In this document: piece by piece, positions 1 through 6,779 of the stretch | How positions within the stretch are numbered: position 1 is the stretch's first letter | How the letters are laid out: every line of letters starts with the position of its first letter | Assembly: GCA_016928125.1 (NCBI GenBank) | Contig: JAFGLK010000062.1 | Location: forward strand, 1-11,495 | DNA length: 11,495 bases | Direction of reading: 5' to 3' | Origin: Anaerolineae bacterium | Lineage (GTDB): Bacteria; Chloroflexota; Anaerolineae; UBA1429 | Notes under the pieces: generated by a model | Told to the model about the DNA's origin: nothing | Seen by the model: the letters and a program-made list of their open reading frames with translations, nothing else | The model's database searches: none | Position numbers and translations under genes: made by a program

Positions 1-940
1 CGGCCTCCTGGATGCGCCCATAGAGCTCCGGATCGCGGCGTTGCATCATCCAGTAGAGATGAGCCTGGCTTTGCAGGAAGCGATATTCGGGGTAACGATC
101 GAGAAGGGCCAATTGGGTCGCAAAGGTACGCACGCACTTGCGCTCAGTCTCGGCCAGAGGCCAGAGCCAGGCCACGTCGATGTGAGCGTGGCCAAAGGCG
201 TACATGGTGGGCATGGTGGAGCCATTCACACAGGCGAGGAGGGGCGCCAGGCGCTCGCGCGCGGCGGCCACCGTGGTTAGCATCTCGTCATGGGGAAGCT
301 CGAAATCGACGATGAAGGTCATCTCGCGCAGGCCGCGATCAATCTCGGCCACGCGCAGCGACTCGGGATCGATGTGCTCCCGAATCTGAAAGAGCGTCTC
401 CACATCCAGCCAGAGTTGATAGACCGACTCCTCCCAGATGCCATAGCTGCTCTCGCCCACCACAGCCTGCTGCGGCGGAGGCTCGGGCACCGATTCCCGG
501 TCAAGCGGCACGGGGCCCACGGTCGAGACGCGTGGACCATGGCCGGCGTAGGCCTCGATCAGCAAGTCGTAGCGCGCCCCGGGCTCGCCCGACTCGGTGA
601 GGGTGATCTCGCGATGCTGACGATCCACAGCTCCAGCCGCCATGCCATTGACATAGACCGCACTCTCGCCGCCCAGATCGACACGCAGCACGATGAGCTG
701 GTCGCCGGCCTCGCCGGGGAGGATCACCTGCCCTCTGAACCAGCCATACTCCCACTTGCCGCCCCAGGGGGTGCCCGGGGGCGTGAGAACAAAGGTCCCC
801 TCAGCGACCTCGGGTAGGGTGAGTTGCTCATCCGTTACCAGGCCCTCAAAGGCCACGGCGCCCAAAGGCCGGTAGAATTGGCGCGGCATCTCGTTGCGCC
901 AATGGTCGATTCGCTGGCGCCACTCAGGCGTGAGAGACAT
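1..940 (-). CDS. Alpha-mannosidase, GH38 family (3' end outside window)
   Basis: The first 313 residues of a glycoside hydrolase family 38 alpha-mannosidase, which hydrolyses terminal alpha-mannosyl residues, probably in cytoplasmic breakdown of mannose-containing oligosaccharides. Residues about 1-240 look like the beta-rich N-terminal region found in bacterial and vacuolar-type members (for example WGGKWEYGWFRG near residues 59-70). Residues 250-261 read GHAHIDVAWLWP, the start of the catalytic domain. The His and Asp of HID (residues 253 and 255) correspond to known GH38 zinc ligands. The catalytic nucleophile Asp and the rest of the protein (family length about 800-1,050) lie beyond position 1. 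The ATG at 940 is preceded by GAGGAGG (947-953) at good spacing. It lies 73 bp downstream of proS on the same strand with no terminator seen between them, so cotranscription is possible. There is no signal peptide. Family assignment is secure; substrate linkage cannot be read from this part. Confidence 0.93.
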   Translation of the reverse strand, partial: MSLTPEWRQRIDHWRNEMPRQFYRPLGAVAFEGLVTDEQLTLPEVAEGTFVLTPPGTPWGGKWEYGWFRGQVILPGEAGDQLIVLRVDLGGESAVYVNGMAAGAVDRQHREITLTESGEPGARYDLLIEAYAGHGPRVSTVGPVPLDRESVPEPPPQQAVVGESSYGIWEESVYQLWLDVETLFQIREHIDPESLRVAEIDRGLREMTFIVDFELPHDEMLTTVAAARERLAPLLACVNGSTMPTMYAFGHAHIDVAWLWPLAETERKCVRTFATQLALLDRYPEYRFLQSQAHLYWMMQRRDPELYGRIQEA

Positions 941-1013
941 GCTGTTCCTCCTCGCGGTCGGGCTCTATGGGCGGGCGCTGATGAACATATGGAGTGCAGG
1001 ACGCGCGGCGTGC

Positions 1014-2459
1014 CTAGTACGCACGCGCAAAGATGGCGATCTGATTCGTGCGCTGACCGGTGTAAAAGCAGACGCCCTCGCCCTCGGGCGCATCGAGAGG
1101 CAGACAACGCAGGGTGGCGCGGGTCTCCTCCTGGATGCGATTCTCATCTTCGGTGCTGCCCGCCCAATGCACACGCAAAAAGCCGCCCCTTTCGTCCAGC
1201 AGCTCCTTGAAGGCCTGATAGCTCCCCGCATAATGGGTGTTGGCCTCGCGATAGGCCGTGGCCTGCTCGAGCAAGCCCACCTGGATGTCGTCCAGCCGAT
1301 CACGCACGCGCTTGACCACCTCGCCCACTGGCACCCCAAATTCCTTGCCCTCACGGCCCGGCACGTCTCGACGAGCCAACACGACGGCGCTCTGCTTCAC
1401 ATCGCGCGGGCCGATCTCGACCCGCAAAGGCACGCCGCGCATCTCCCAGTCGTTGAACTTGTATCCCGGCGTCTGATCCTCGCGAGCGTCCACCTTGACC
1501 CGCAGGCCCGCATCGATGAGAGCCACGCGCACCCGCTCGACGAAGGCCATCACCTCCTCGCGCTCGTCCGGCTTGCGCCAGATGGGCACGATCACTACCT
1601 GAATGGGCGCCAGACGGGGCGGCAGACGCAGGCCCTGGTCGTCGCCATGCACCATGATGATGCCGCCCACCATGCGTGTGCTCACGCCCCAGCTCGTCGT
1701 GTGACAGTATCGGATCTCGTTGTTCTCGTCCAGGTACTTGATATCAAACGCTTGAGCGAAATTATCGCCGAGATAGTGACTCGTGCCCGCCTGCAACGCC
1801 CAGCCATTACCCATCATGGCTTCGATGGCATAGCTGTCCACCGCGCCGGCGAATTTCTCTTTCTCACTCTTGCGCCCCTTGATCACCGGTATGGCTGCGT
1901 CGTTGATGGCAAAGTCGGCGTAGACATCGAGCATGCGCAGGGTCTCTTCCACGGCCTCGCCCGCGCTGGCGTGGGCGGTATGGCCTTCCTGCCAGAGGAA
2001 CTCCATGGTGCGCAGGAAAGGCCGCGTGCGCATCTCCCAGCGCACCACGTTGGCCCACTGGTTGATCAACAGCGGCAGATCGCGATAGGACTGCACCCAG
2101 CGCGAGTACATGTGGCCAAAGATCGTCTCAGAGGTGGGGCGCACCACCAGAGGCTCCTCCAACTCTTTGCCCCCGCCGATGGTCACGACCGCCAGCTCGG
2201 GCGCAAAACCCTCCACGTGCTGGGCCTCTCTTTGCAGAAAGCTCATGGGGATAAAGAGCGGGAAATAGGCGTTCTGGTGGCCCGTCGCCTTGAAGCGGCG
2301 GTCCAGGCCCTCGCGCACCCGCTCCCAGAGCTCATAGCCGTAGGGCCGAATGACCATGCAGCCGCGCACGGGCGAGTTCTCGGCCAACTCGGCCTCGCGA
2401 ATGACGTCGAGATACCAACGCGAGTAGTCCTCCAGACGGGGCGTGATCTTGTCTGCCAA
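1014..2459 (-). CDS. proS: Prolyl-tRNA synthetase, archaeal/eukaryotic-type (ProS type 3)
   Basis: Charges tRNA-Pro with proline using ATP in the cytoplasm. The 481-residue length fits the short archaeal/eukaryotic-like ProRS, which lacks the editing insertion of the long bacterial type. Visible features: RPTSETIFG (108-115) of the proline pocket; class II motif 2 around VRWEMRTRPFLRTMEF (139-154); motif 3 around GGIIMVHGDDQGLRLPPRLAP (265-285); an anticodon-binding domain at roughly 286-390; and the C-terminal ProS domain ending in the diagnostic C-terminal tyrosine (IFARAY). The C-terminal zinc site is partly lost: only C452 and C464 remain, and the usual upstream Cys pair is replaced in the segment AGSTEDEN (433-440). 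The start is TTG at 2459, chosen because AAGGGAGG (2465-2472) sits just upstream and no in-frame ATG with a ribosome site is nearby. The mannosidase gene follows 73 bp downstream. Confidence 0.96.
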   Translation of the reverse strand: MADKITPRLEDYSRWYLDVIREAELAENSPVRGCMVIRPYGYELWERVREGLDRRFKATGHQNAYFPLFIPMSFLQREAQHVEGFAPELAVVTIGGGKELEEPLVVRPTSETIFGHMYSRWVQSYRDLPLLINQWANVVRWEMRTRPFLRTMEFLWQEGHTAHASAGEAVEETLRMLDVYADFAINDAAIPVIKGRKSEKEKFAGAVDSYAIEAMMGNGWALQAGTSHYLGDNFAQAFDIKYLDENNEIRYCHTTSWGVSTRMVGGIIMVHGDDQGLRLPPRLAPIQVVIVPIWRKPDEREEVMAFVERVRVALIDAGLRVKVDAREDQTPGYKFNDWEMRGVPLRVEIGPRDVKQSAVVLARRDVPGREGKEFGVPVGEVVKRVRDRLDDIQVGLLEQATAYREANTHYAGSYQAFKELLDERGGFLRVHWAGSTEDENRIQEETRATLRCLPLDAPEGEGVCFYTGQRTNQIAIFARAY

Positions 2460-2464
2460 CTTAG

Positions 2465-2472
2465 CCTCCCTT
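2465..2472 (-). promoter_or_regulatory. Ribosome binding site deciding the TTG start of proS
   Basis: The minus strand reads AAGGGAGG, then CTAAG, then TTG. It is a near-perfect Shine-Dalgarno at normal spacing. It supports the rare TTG initiation codon and the product start MADKITPR. An ATG at 2491 is in a different frame and does not compete. Confidence 0.8.
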
Positions 2473-2545
2473 CTATGTATGCCAGACGCACCCAGGTCGA
2501 GTCGATGACGCGTGATCCGCGATTCGGTCGGTGGCCGCGGTGGGC

Positions 2546-2686
2546 CTATGTACAGGCCTCGTCGTAAGCGCCCAACAGCAGGCCCCGCTCCACGAAATAG
2601 CGATACGTCTCGTGTTCCACCGTGTTGGGGATCGAGTGAGTAGTGTGCAGGGCGTAGCCAGAGTGCCCCTCTACAATGGGGACCTT
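2546..2686 (-). pseudogene. Coding remnant, C-terminus of a UroD-like protein (tentative)
   Basis: On the minus strand an open stretch runs from a stop at 2744-2746 to a stop at 2546-2548. Its last 46 codons, from about 2686, read like real protein: EGHSGYALHTTHSIPNTVEH followed by a helix ETYRYFVERGLLLGAYDEA. Third positions are mostly G or C, as in neighbouring genes. There is no ATG ahead of it in frame and no ribosome site; only internal GTG codons occur. The pattern of a Gly-Tyr strand, HSIP, and then a closing helix resembles the end of uroporphyrinogen decarboxylase-like (corrinoid methyltransferase-related) proteins. That family guess is from memory and weak. The simplest reading is the 3' end of a gene whose 5' part was lost, possibly when the present upstream neighbour at 2795 arrived. 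It could be chance, but the composition argues otherwise. It fills most of the 335 bp between proS and the divergent gene. Confidence 0.45.
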
Positions 2687-2720
2687 ACTGGCCTGAGGCT
2701 GGGCATGGCCCCCGATCCTC

Positions 2721-2750
2721 TTGCAGCGGCCGGCTGTTGTGGGCTATAGT
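2721..2750 (+). promoter_or_regulatory. Candidate sigma70-type promoter for the GT-C-like gene
   Basis: TTGCAG (2721-2726), an 18-nt spacer and TATAGT (2745-2750) lie 44 bp before the ATG at 2795, giving a start site near 2757. The -10 is good and the -35 poor. A 9-bp inverted pair, GCGGCCGGC (2726-2734) and GCCGGCCGC (2779-2787), brackets the -10 and start site and could be an operator or only GC-rich chance. No convincing promoter for proS was found on the other strand of this gap. Confidence 0.4.
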
Positions 2751-2794
2751 AGCGTAGACATGCCCGAAAGGCAAGCTGGCCGGCCGCGCTCGGG

Positions 2795-4423
2795 ATGGGG
2801 CGCGATGGAGAGCGAGTCAAACAGACGATGGGACGCTCACCCCGTTTGAGACTGCTAGTCGAATCCACTCTGGTCGCGGCCATGGCTGCACTGCTCTATC
2901 TGGGGACCCGCTCCCGCCACTATTCGGGCGACGCGATCCAGTTCGCCCTGCTCACCGAGACGGGTGGCCTGGGGAACCTGATGCCCGCCAATCATCTTCT
3001 CTACCCTTTGGTCGGCGCGGCCTTTGCATGGATGTGGGAGCTCTTCGGCTGGCGTGGGGGCGCGCTCTTGCCGCTCCAAGCCTTCAGCATCCTGGCTGGG
3101 GCCGGGTGCGTGGGCTGCTTCTATGGCCTGGCCCGGCACATGACGGGCCAGCGCAGGCTGGCCGGCTGGCTCGCGCTGGGATTCGGCGCATCGCGCGGAA
3201 TGTGGGCCTACAGCACCGACGCCGAGGTGGTCACGCTGTCTCTTCTGCTGAGCCTGATCGCCCTGTGGCTGCTGATCGCCACGCGCGACGATCTCTTGGC
3301 GCGCCCGTCCACCATGCTGATCCTCGGCCTCGTCATCGGGGTCTCGGTTCTGACCTATCAGAGCGGGGTGTTCCTCGTGCTGGGCGCCTGGGCGCGCTAC
3401 GCGACGCTGGAGACAAGCTGGCGCGAGCGCCTCAAGGGCATGGCCCTCGTGGGCCTGGTCGTGCTTCTCATCACGATCCCCCTCTATCTCTTGGTGGGAA
3501 GCGAGGTGTATGAGCTGAGGGGCTGGCGCGCGGTGTTGGGCTGGTCTCTTGCGCGGGCGCGAGGCGGCCTCTATGGTCGCCCCTCCTTGCGCAGCCTGGC
3601 TTCGGGCGGCTATGGTTGGCTCAAGGCGCTGGTAGGCTATCCGGGCCTGGGGCCCGAGGCGCGCACCCAGCAGTATCTTGGGCAGGCAGGCGCCCTCGAA
3701 CGCGGCCTGTTCGTCGCAACCTATGGCGCCACACTGCTGGGCGTTGCCCTCGGTGCATTGGCCATCATGCGCCGACGCGCCGCCTTGCGCCAGAGGCCCG
3801 GGTGGACGCGCGTGCTGCTCTGCTGGGGTGTGTGCTATGGCCTGTTCGCGCTCTACTGGGCGCCGGGCGACGTGCAGTTCTGGGCGCCGCTGCTGGTGCC
3901 GTGGTGGTTGTTCATGGGGCTGGCGTTGGCCACTCCGACCGGAGAGCCAAACGCACCGTGCAAGCGCGAGATGAGATACCTGGCCGTGAGCGCACTGGCG
4001 CTGATGCTGATCAACGGCGCGACCACTGCGCTTCCCAGCACGCGCCTGAGGACAAACCGCCCCTATTGGGTCGCCCAGACGGTCGCGAGCTATACCAGCC
4101 CTCGAGATGTGATGATCACAAGCGGCGCTGACCGGCTTGTGGTCTACCTCCCCTACTTTGCCCGGCGCCGCACCGTCTCGCTATATCACATCTTGCGCCG
4201 TGCCCCAGACGATCGCAGCCAGGTCTGGTCCGAACTGGATGAGCTCATCACCCAGACCCAGGCCCAGGGCGGGCGTGTGTTCGTCGTGGGCCTATCGCCG
4301 GGGCAGGAGGTCTGGTGGGACCGCCTGGCGGCCGTCGGGCTCAGCAGCTCGGATCTAGCCCGTTGGCGCATGGTTCCAGCTTGGTCGGTTGCCGGCGAGG
4401 AGATCCGCCAGATCATGCCATGA
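2795..4423 (+). CDS. Polytopic membrane protein, GT-C glycosyltransferase-like
   Basis: A 542-residue protein with roughly ten to eleven hydrophobic segments (about 21-38, 66-85, 91-112, 123-140, 145-163, 174-202, 215-234, 306-325, 338-356, 364-380, 395-412) and a soluble C-terminal domain of about 130 residues (413-542). The first large loop contains HYSGDAIQFA (42-51), then PANHLLYP (64-71). An acidic residue in the first outer loop after TM1 is the usual catalytic position of GT-C enzymes (PMT/ArnT/DUF2723 type), which move sugars from lipid-linked donors on the outer face of the membrane. YSTDAEVV (139-146) is also typical. Donor and acceptor cannot be read. The start is uncertain: neither the ATG at 2795 nor the in-frame ATG at 2828 has a good ribosome site; 2795 is used because it fits the candidate promoter. 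A transporter or O-antigen-polymerase-like role is the alternative. Confidence 0.72.
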   Translation: MGRDGERVKQTMGRSPRLRLLVESTLVAAMAALLYLGTRSRHYSGDAIQFALLTETGGLGNLMPANHLLYPLVGAAFAWMWELFGWRGGALLPLQAFSILAGAGCVGCFYGLARHMTGQRRLAGWLALGFGASRGMWAYSTDAEVVTLSLLLSLIALWLLIATRDDLLARPSTMLILGLVIGVSVLTYQSGVFLVLGAWARYATLETSWRERLKGMALVGLVVLLITIPLYLLVGSEVYELRGWRAVLGWSLARARGGLYGRPSLRSLASGGYGWLKALVGYPGLGPEARTQQYLGQAGALERGLFVATYGATLLGVALGALAIMRRRAALRQRPGWTRVLLCWGVCYGLFALYWAPGDVQFWAPLLVPWWLFMGLALATPTGEPNAPCKREMRYLAVSALALMLINGATTALPSTRLRTNRPYWVAQTVASYTSPRDVMITSGADRLVVYLPYFARRRTVSLYHILRRAPDDRSQVWSELDELITQTQAQGGRVFVVGLSPGQEVWWDRLAAVGLSSSDLARWRMVPAWSVAGEEIRQIMP

Positions 4424-4472
4424 GCCCCCACCCCGCCCATGGCGACCCCGTTAACGCGTAGCGTAATGCGGA

Positions 4473-4512
4473 GCCCCATGAGTCGCGTGCTGCGCGACGC
4501 CCCATCGAGTCG
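4473..4512. repeat. Direct repeat pair with an internal hairpin ahead of the rraA-like promoter
   Basis: GCCCCATGAGTCG (4473-4485) recurs as GCCCCATCGAGTCG (4499-4512), 26 bp apart start to start and differing by one inserted base. Between and partly within them, GTCGCG-TGCTG-CGCGAC (4482-4498) is a perfect 6-bp stem with a 5-nt loop. The second copy overlaps the -35 hexamer at 4510-4515, which is what a repressor site would look like. The hairpin lacks a following T run, so it is a poor intrinsic terminator for the gene ending at 4423. Confidence 0.45.
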
Positions 4513-4537
4513 ACAAGCTTCCAGCATCTGCTATAAT
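4510..4537 (+). promoter_or_regulatory. Extended -10 sigma70-type promoter for the RraA-family gene
   Basis: TCGACA (4510-4515, 5 of 6 consensus), a 16-nt spacer, then TATAAT (4532-4537, 6 of 6), with TG one base before the -10 (4529-4530). The predicted start is near 4544, giving a leader of about 85 nt before the GTG start at 4629. The rest of 4424-4628 holds only the repeat pair described separately and the ribosome site. Confidence 0.75.
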
Positions 4538-4614
4538 GTCACCCATCATCGTCAGACCATGGCTGCGACCTTGGATCGCGCAAGGCTCGCCTGGTCTGCA
4601 ATCCATCACACCTT

Positions 4615-4620
4615 GAGGAG
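4615..4620 (+). promoter_or_regulatory. Ribosome binding site deciding the GTG start at 4629
   Basis: GAGGAG lies 8 nt before GTG. It supports GTG as the initiation codon for the RraA-family protein, with product start MKFDNRDD. Confidence 0.75.
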
Positions 4621-4628
4621 AGCATCTC

Positions 4629-5522
4629 GTGAAATTCGACAACCGCGACGACATCGTTCAGCTCACCCCGCTCTGGAAGGGCGATCGCTTTCCGGACGGC
4701 CGCCCGCGCGTGCCCGACTCAACCTTGGCCAAGTTGCGCAAGCTGCAAGTGATCACTGAGGAGGCCTGGGGCGTGCTGCGCTCGAATGGGTACGACCGGC
4801 AGTTCGAGGGGAACTGGGTCAACTTGCACCCTGATCGAATTCTCGTGGGGCGCGCGGTGACGGCCGTATTTGTGCCGCATCGGCCCGACCTGCACGATTA
4901 CCTGATGGACTATGGTCACAATGAGGAAGCGCGCATCGGTGCGATGAACTCTTGGGTGATCGAGACGCTCCAAAAGGATGACGTGCCGGTGATCGATCTG
5001 TTCGGCAAAGTGGTGCACGGTACCTACTCTGGCGCCAATCTTTCCACGGCCATCGCCACCCGCACCCAGGCGGGCCAGGTGATCTATGGCGGCATTCGCG
5101 ACGCCCAGCAGATCCTGGAGATCCCGAACTTTTGCACCTTCTGCAAGGGCATGGATCCCACCGCGATCCGAGATGTCACCCTGGTAGGCCTGAACGTGCC
5201 CTGCCGCATCGGAAATGCCACCTGCATGCCCGGCGATGTCGTCCTGGGCACCTACACGGGCGTGATCTTCATCCCGCCCCATCTGGCGGAGGAGGTGGTG
5301 GAGCACTCCACCCGCACGCACCTGCGCGAGATGTTCAGCCACTCGCGCCTGCGCGAGGGGATCTACAACTCGAGCCAGATGGATACCCGCTGGACCGACG
5401 AGATCGTGGCCGACTTTGAGGAGTGGCGCAAGACCCATATCCTCGAGGGCATCGAGGATGTGGACTGGGAGAAGGAAACCGCCACGGATCGTCAACAAGC
5501 CAAAGAGGAAACGACGATCTAG
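4629..5522 (+). CDS. RraA-family protein (HMG/CHA aldolase-like, long form)
   Basis: A 297-residue member of the RraA / 4-hydroxy-4-methyl-2-oxoglutarate (HMG/CHA) aldolase fold, a group often misnamed demethylmenaquinone methyltransferase. Family members are metal-dependent aldolases or oxaloacetate decarboxylases, or RNase E regulators in enterobacteria. The signature is SGANLSTAIATRTQAGQVIY followed by GGIRD (134-158); R157 and D158 match the conserved RD pair that binds substrate and metal. MPGDVVLGTYTGVIFIPP (200-217) is the second conserved block. It is longer than the usual 160-230 residues, with an N-terminal extension and a charged C-terminal tail from about 225. Unusual are four cysteines in FCTFC (C169, C172) and PCRIGNATC (C192, C199), where relatives have other residues. 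It has its own promoter and leader and converges with pfkA 53 bp downstream. Substrate is unknown; the N. gonorrhoeae-type 'RNase regulator' role is unlikely. Confidence 0.85.
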   Translation: MKFDNRDDIVQLTPLWKGDRFPDGRPRVPDSTLAKLRKLQVITEEAWGVLRSNGYDRQFEGNWVNLHPDRILVGRAVTAVFVPHRPDLHDYLMDYGHNEEARIGAMNSWVIETLQKDDVPVIDLFGKVVHGTYSGANLSTAIATRTQAGQVIYGGIRDAQQILEIPNFCTFCKGMDPTAIRDVTLVGLNVPCRIGNATCMPGDVVLGTYTGVIFIPPHLAEEVVEHSTRTHLREMFSHSRLREGIYNSSQMDTRWTDEIVADFEEWRKTHILEGIEDVDWEKETATDRQQAKEETTI

Positions 5523-5537
5523 CTGATCGAATCTCCA

Positions 5538-5563
5538 CCGGTGGCCGGCGCGCCGGCCACCGG
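5538..5563. terminator. Perfect 26-bp palindrome between convergent genes
   Basis: The segment is an exact palindrome centred between 5550 and 5551 (outer arm CCGGTGGCCGGCG, mirrored). It sits in the 53-bp gap between the stop of the RraA-family gene (5522) and the stop of pfkA (5576). In RNA from either strand it would form a very stable hairpin, with a few centre bases as the loop. There is no T run on either side, so it is not a classic intrinsic terminator. It could still act as a bidirectional terminator or 3'-end stabiliser for both transcripts. Confidence 0.6.
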
Positions 5564-5575
5564 GGACATCGCACG

Positions 5576-6667
5576 TCAGATCGAAACGCCATCCCCAAGG
5601 CAGGTGCCGACCTGGCGAGCGCTCTGGATCCAGGGGTGGTCCAACGGCACGTTTCTGAGCTTGCCAGCGACCCCTTTCAGCTTGACCGGCACACAATCGT
5701 TCCGTTTGACCGCCACCATGACGTTGTAGATGTCATCGGCGATCAGTTGGGCGGCCTTGGTGCCCAGGCGCGTGGCAAGCAGGCGATCGGTGGGAGTGGG
5801 AGTGCCGCCACGCTGCACATGGCCCAGCACGGTCGCCCGCGTTTCCAGATGACTGCGTTCCTCGATCTGCTGGGCGAGCCATTGCGTGGCGCTGCCCTCG
5901 GCCAGCACCTCGCTTCCCATGGGCTCCTCATCCTCATCCCCTGTGCTGGCGGGCATCTCGACAGCCCGCGCCCCCTCCGCCACCGCCACAATGCTAAAGC
6001 GCTTGCCGCTGCGATAGCGGTTGATGAGGGCCTCGATCACGATGTCGATCTGGTACGGAATCTCGGGGATCAGGATCACATCGGCCCCTCCCGCGATGCC
6101 TGCGCCCAAGGCAAGCCAGCCAGCCGAATGGCCCATCAACTCCAGCAGGATGACGCGATGATGGCTATCCGCTGTCGTGTGAAGACGATCCACCGCATCC
6201 GTCGCGATCGCCAAAGCTGTATCAAAGCCAAAGGTGACCTCGGTTTTGGCCACATCATTGTCGATCGTTTTGGGCAGGGTCACGATATTGAGGCCCTCTT
6301 GCATGAGGCGGTAGGCGTTCTTTTGTGTGCCGTTGCCCCCCAGGCACACCAGCACGTCCAGGTGCAAGCGTCGATAGTTGTCCACCGCCACAGGGGTCAT
6401 ATCCATCACGCCCTTGCCGCCCACAGGCATGCGATGGGGTTTGTCCCGGCTCGTGCCCAACAGCGTGCCTCCCGAGGTGAGGATGCCGGAGAGCACCGTC
6501 GGGTCCAGACGCATGGTACGGTTCTCGACCAGACCGCGAAAGCCATCCAGAAAGCCGATCACCTCCATGCCGTTGCCATAGGCCGCCTTGCCCACCGCAC
6601 GGATGGCAGCATTCAACCCCGGACAATCTCCGCCGGCTGTCAGGATGCCGATCAGCTTCTTTGGCAT
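5576..6667 (-). CDS. pfkA: 6-phosphofructokinase
   Basis: Phosphorylates fructose 6-phosphate to fructose 1,6-bisphosphate, the committing step of glycolysis, in the cytoplasm. The 363 residues fit the single-domain PFK family. Motifs: GGDCPGLN (12-19), phosphoryl donor loop GGNGT (110-114), catalytic PKTIDND (132-138), MGH (178-180), AEGA (230-233) and GHVQRGG (282-288). The donor residue after GGN is Gly, as in ATP-using enzymes. The residue before TIDND is Lys (K133), as in PPi-using and group III enzymes, so the phosphoryl donor (ATP or PPi) cannot be settled by motif. Asn replaces the Asp of E. coli GGDGS. I recall this GGNGT pattern in a known subgroup. The start is the ATG at 6667, behind AAGGGGGA (6671-6678). 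In-frame starts further upstream (to 6763) fall in the leader or overlap the promoter and are rejected. It has its own promoter and is insulated by a terminator from the upstream operon. Confidence 0.94.
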   Translation of the reverse strand: MPKKLIGILTAGGDCPGLNAAIRAVGKAAYGNGMEVIGFLDGFRGLVENRTMRLDPTVLSGILTSGGTLLGTSRDKPHRMPVGGKGVMDMTPVAVDNYRRLHLDVLVCLGGNGTQKNAYRLMQEGLNIVTLPKTIDNDVAKTEVTFGFDTALAIATDAVDRLHTTADSHHRVILLELMGHSAGWLALGAGIAGGADVILIPEIPYQIDIVIEALINRYRSGKRFSIVAVAEGARAVEMPASTGDEDEEPMGSEVLAEGSATQWLAQQIEERSHLETRATVLGHVQRGGTPTPTDRLLATRLGTKAAQLIADDIYNVMVAVKRNDCVPVKLKGVAGKLRNVPLDHPWIQSARQVGTCLGDGVSI

Positions 6668-6670
6668 GAC

Positions 6671-6678
6671 TCCCCCTT
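6671..6678 (-). promoter_or_regulatory. Ribosome binding site deciding the pfkA start
   Basis: The minus strand reads AAGGGGGA, then GTC, then ATG at 6667. It selects [14 protein letters not shown] as the N-terminus. The in-frame ATG at 6697 has no comparable site. Confidence 0.75.
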
Positions 6679-6711
6679 CAGACAATAAGGTCACCATCGC
6701 CGCACGTTTTC

Positions 6712-6746
6712 CTCGTGGCGCAGACGCCAACTCGTGGCGCAGACGC
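6712..6746. repeat. Two 16-bp direct repeats in the pfkA leader
   Basis: CTCGTGGCGCAGACGC occurs exactly at 6712-6727 and 6731-6746, with a 19-bp period and a 3-bp gap. On the transcribed (minus) sense each copy contains a small hairpin core: GGCG-TCTG-CGCC in the copy nearer the gene and GCG-TCTG-CGC in the other. They lie about 11 to 46 nt downstream of the predicted pfkA transcription start. They could be a tandem operator for a road-blocking repressor or an RNA-level element. Confidence 0.6.
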
Positions 6747-6758
6747 GAATCCGCTCCA

Positions 6759-6779
6759 GTCACATTATGACGGTGTGAC
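6759..6779. promoter_or_regulatory. Inverted repeat over the pfkA -10 (candidate operator)
   Basis: GTCACA (6759-6764) and TGTGAC (6774-6779) form a perfect 6-bp inverted repeat with a 9-bp spacer, centred on the pfkA -10 hexamer (6764-6769). The position suggests repression by a dimeric regulator. The half-site sequence recalls CRP/FNR-type TGTGA, but the arms are in the opposite arrangement to TGTGA-N6-TCACA, so no regulator is named. Confidence 0.45.

Noticed and set aside
894..2567. 557-residue open frame on the plus strand
   Set aside because: It lies opposite proS, whose motifs and length are unmistakable. The frame is rich in His, Ala, Arg and Leu as expected of an antisense shadow in GC-rich DNA.
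2549..2660. T-box-like sequence (GGTGGAAC) on the minus strand upstream of proS
   Set aside because: Only part of the T-box core matches (TGGAACA rather than TGGNACC). There is no following terminator hairpin with a T run, and the bases lie inside the coding remnant.
4719..5696. 325-residue open frame on the minus strand
   Set aside because: Antisense to the RraA-family gene, which carries conserved motifs, a promoter and a ribosome site.
5423..6688. 421-residue open frame on the plus strand
   Set aside because: Antisense to pfkA over most of its length, with no ribosome site and no recognisable domain.
6712..6746. Possible start of a CRISPR or tandem repeat array
   Set aside because: Only two copies with a 3-bp gap; no spacers, no further units and no cas genes.
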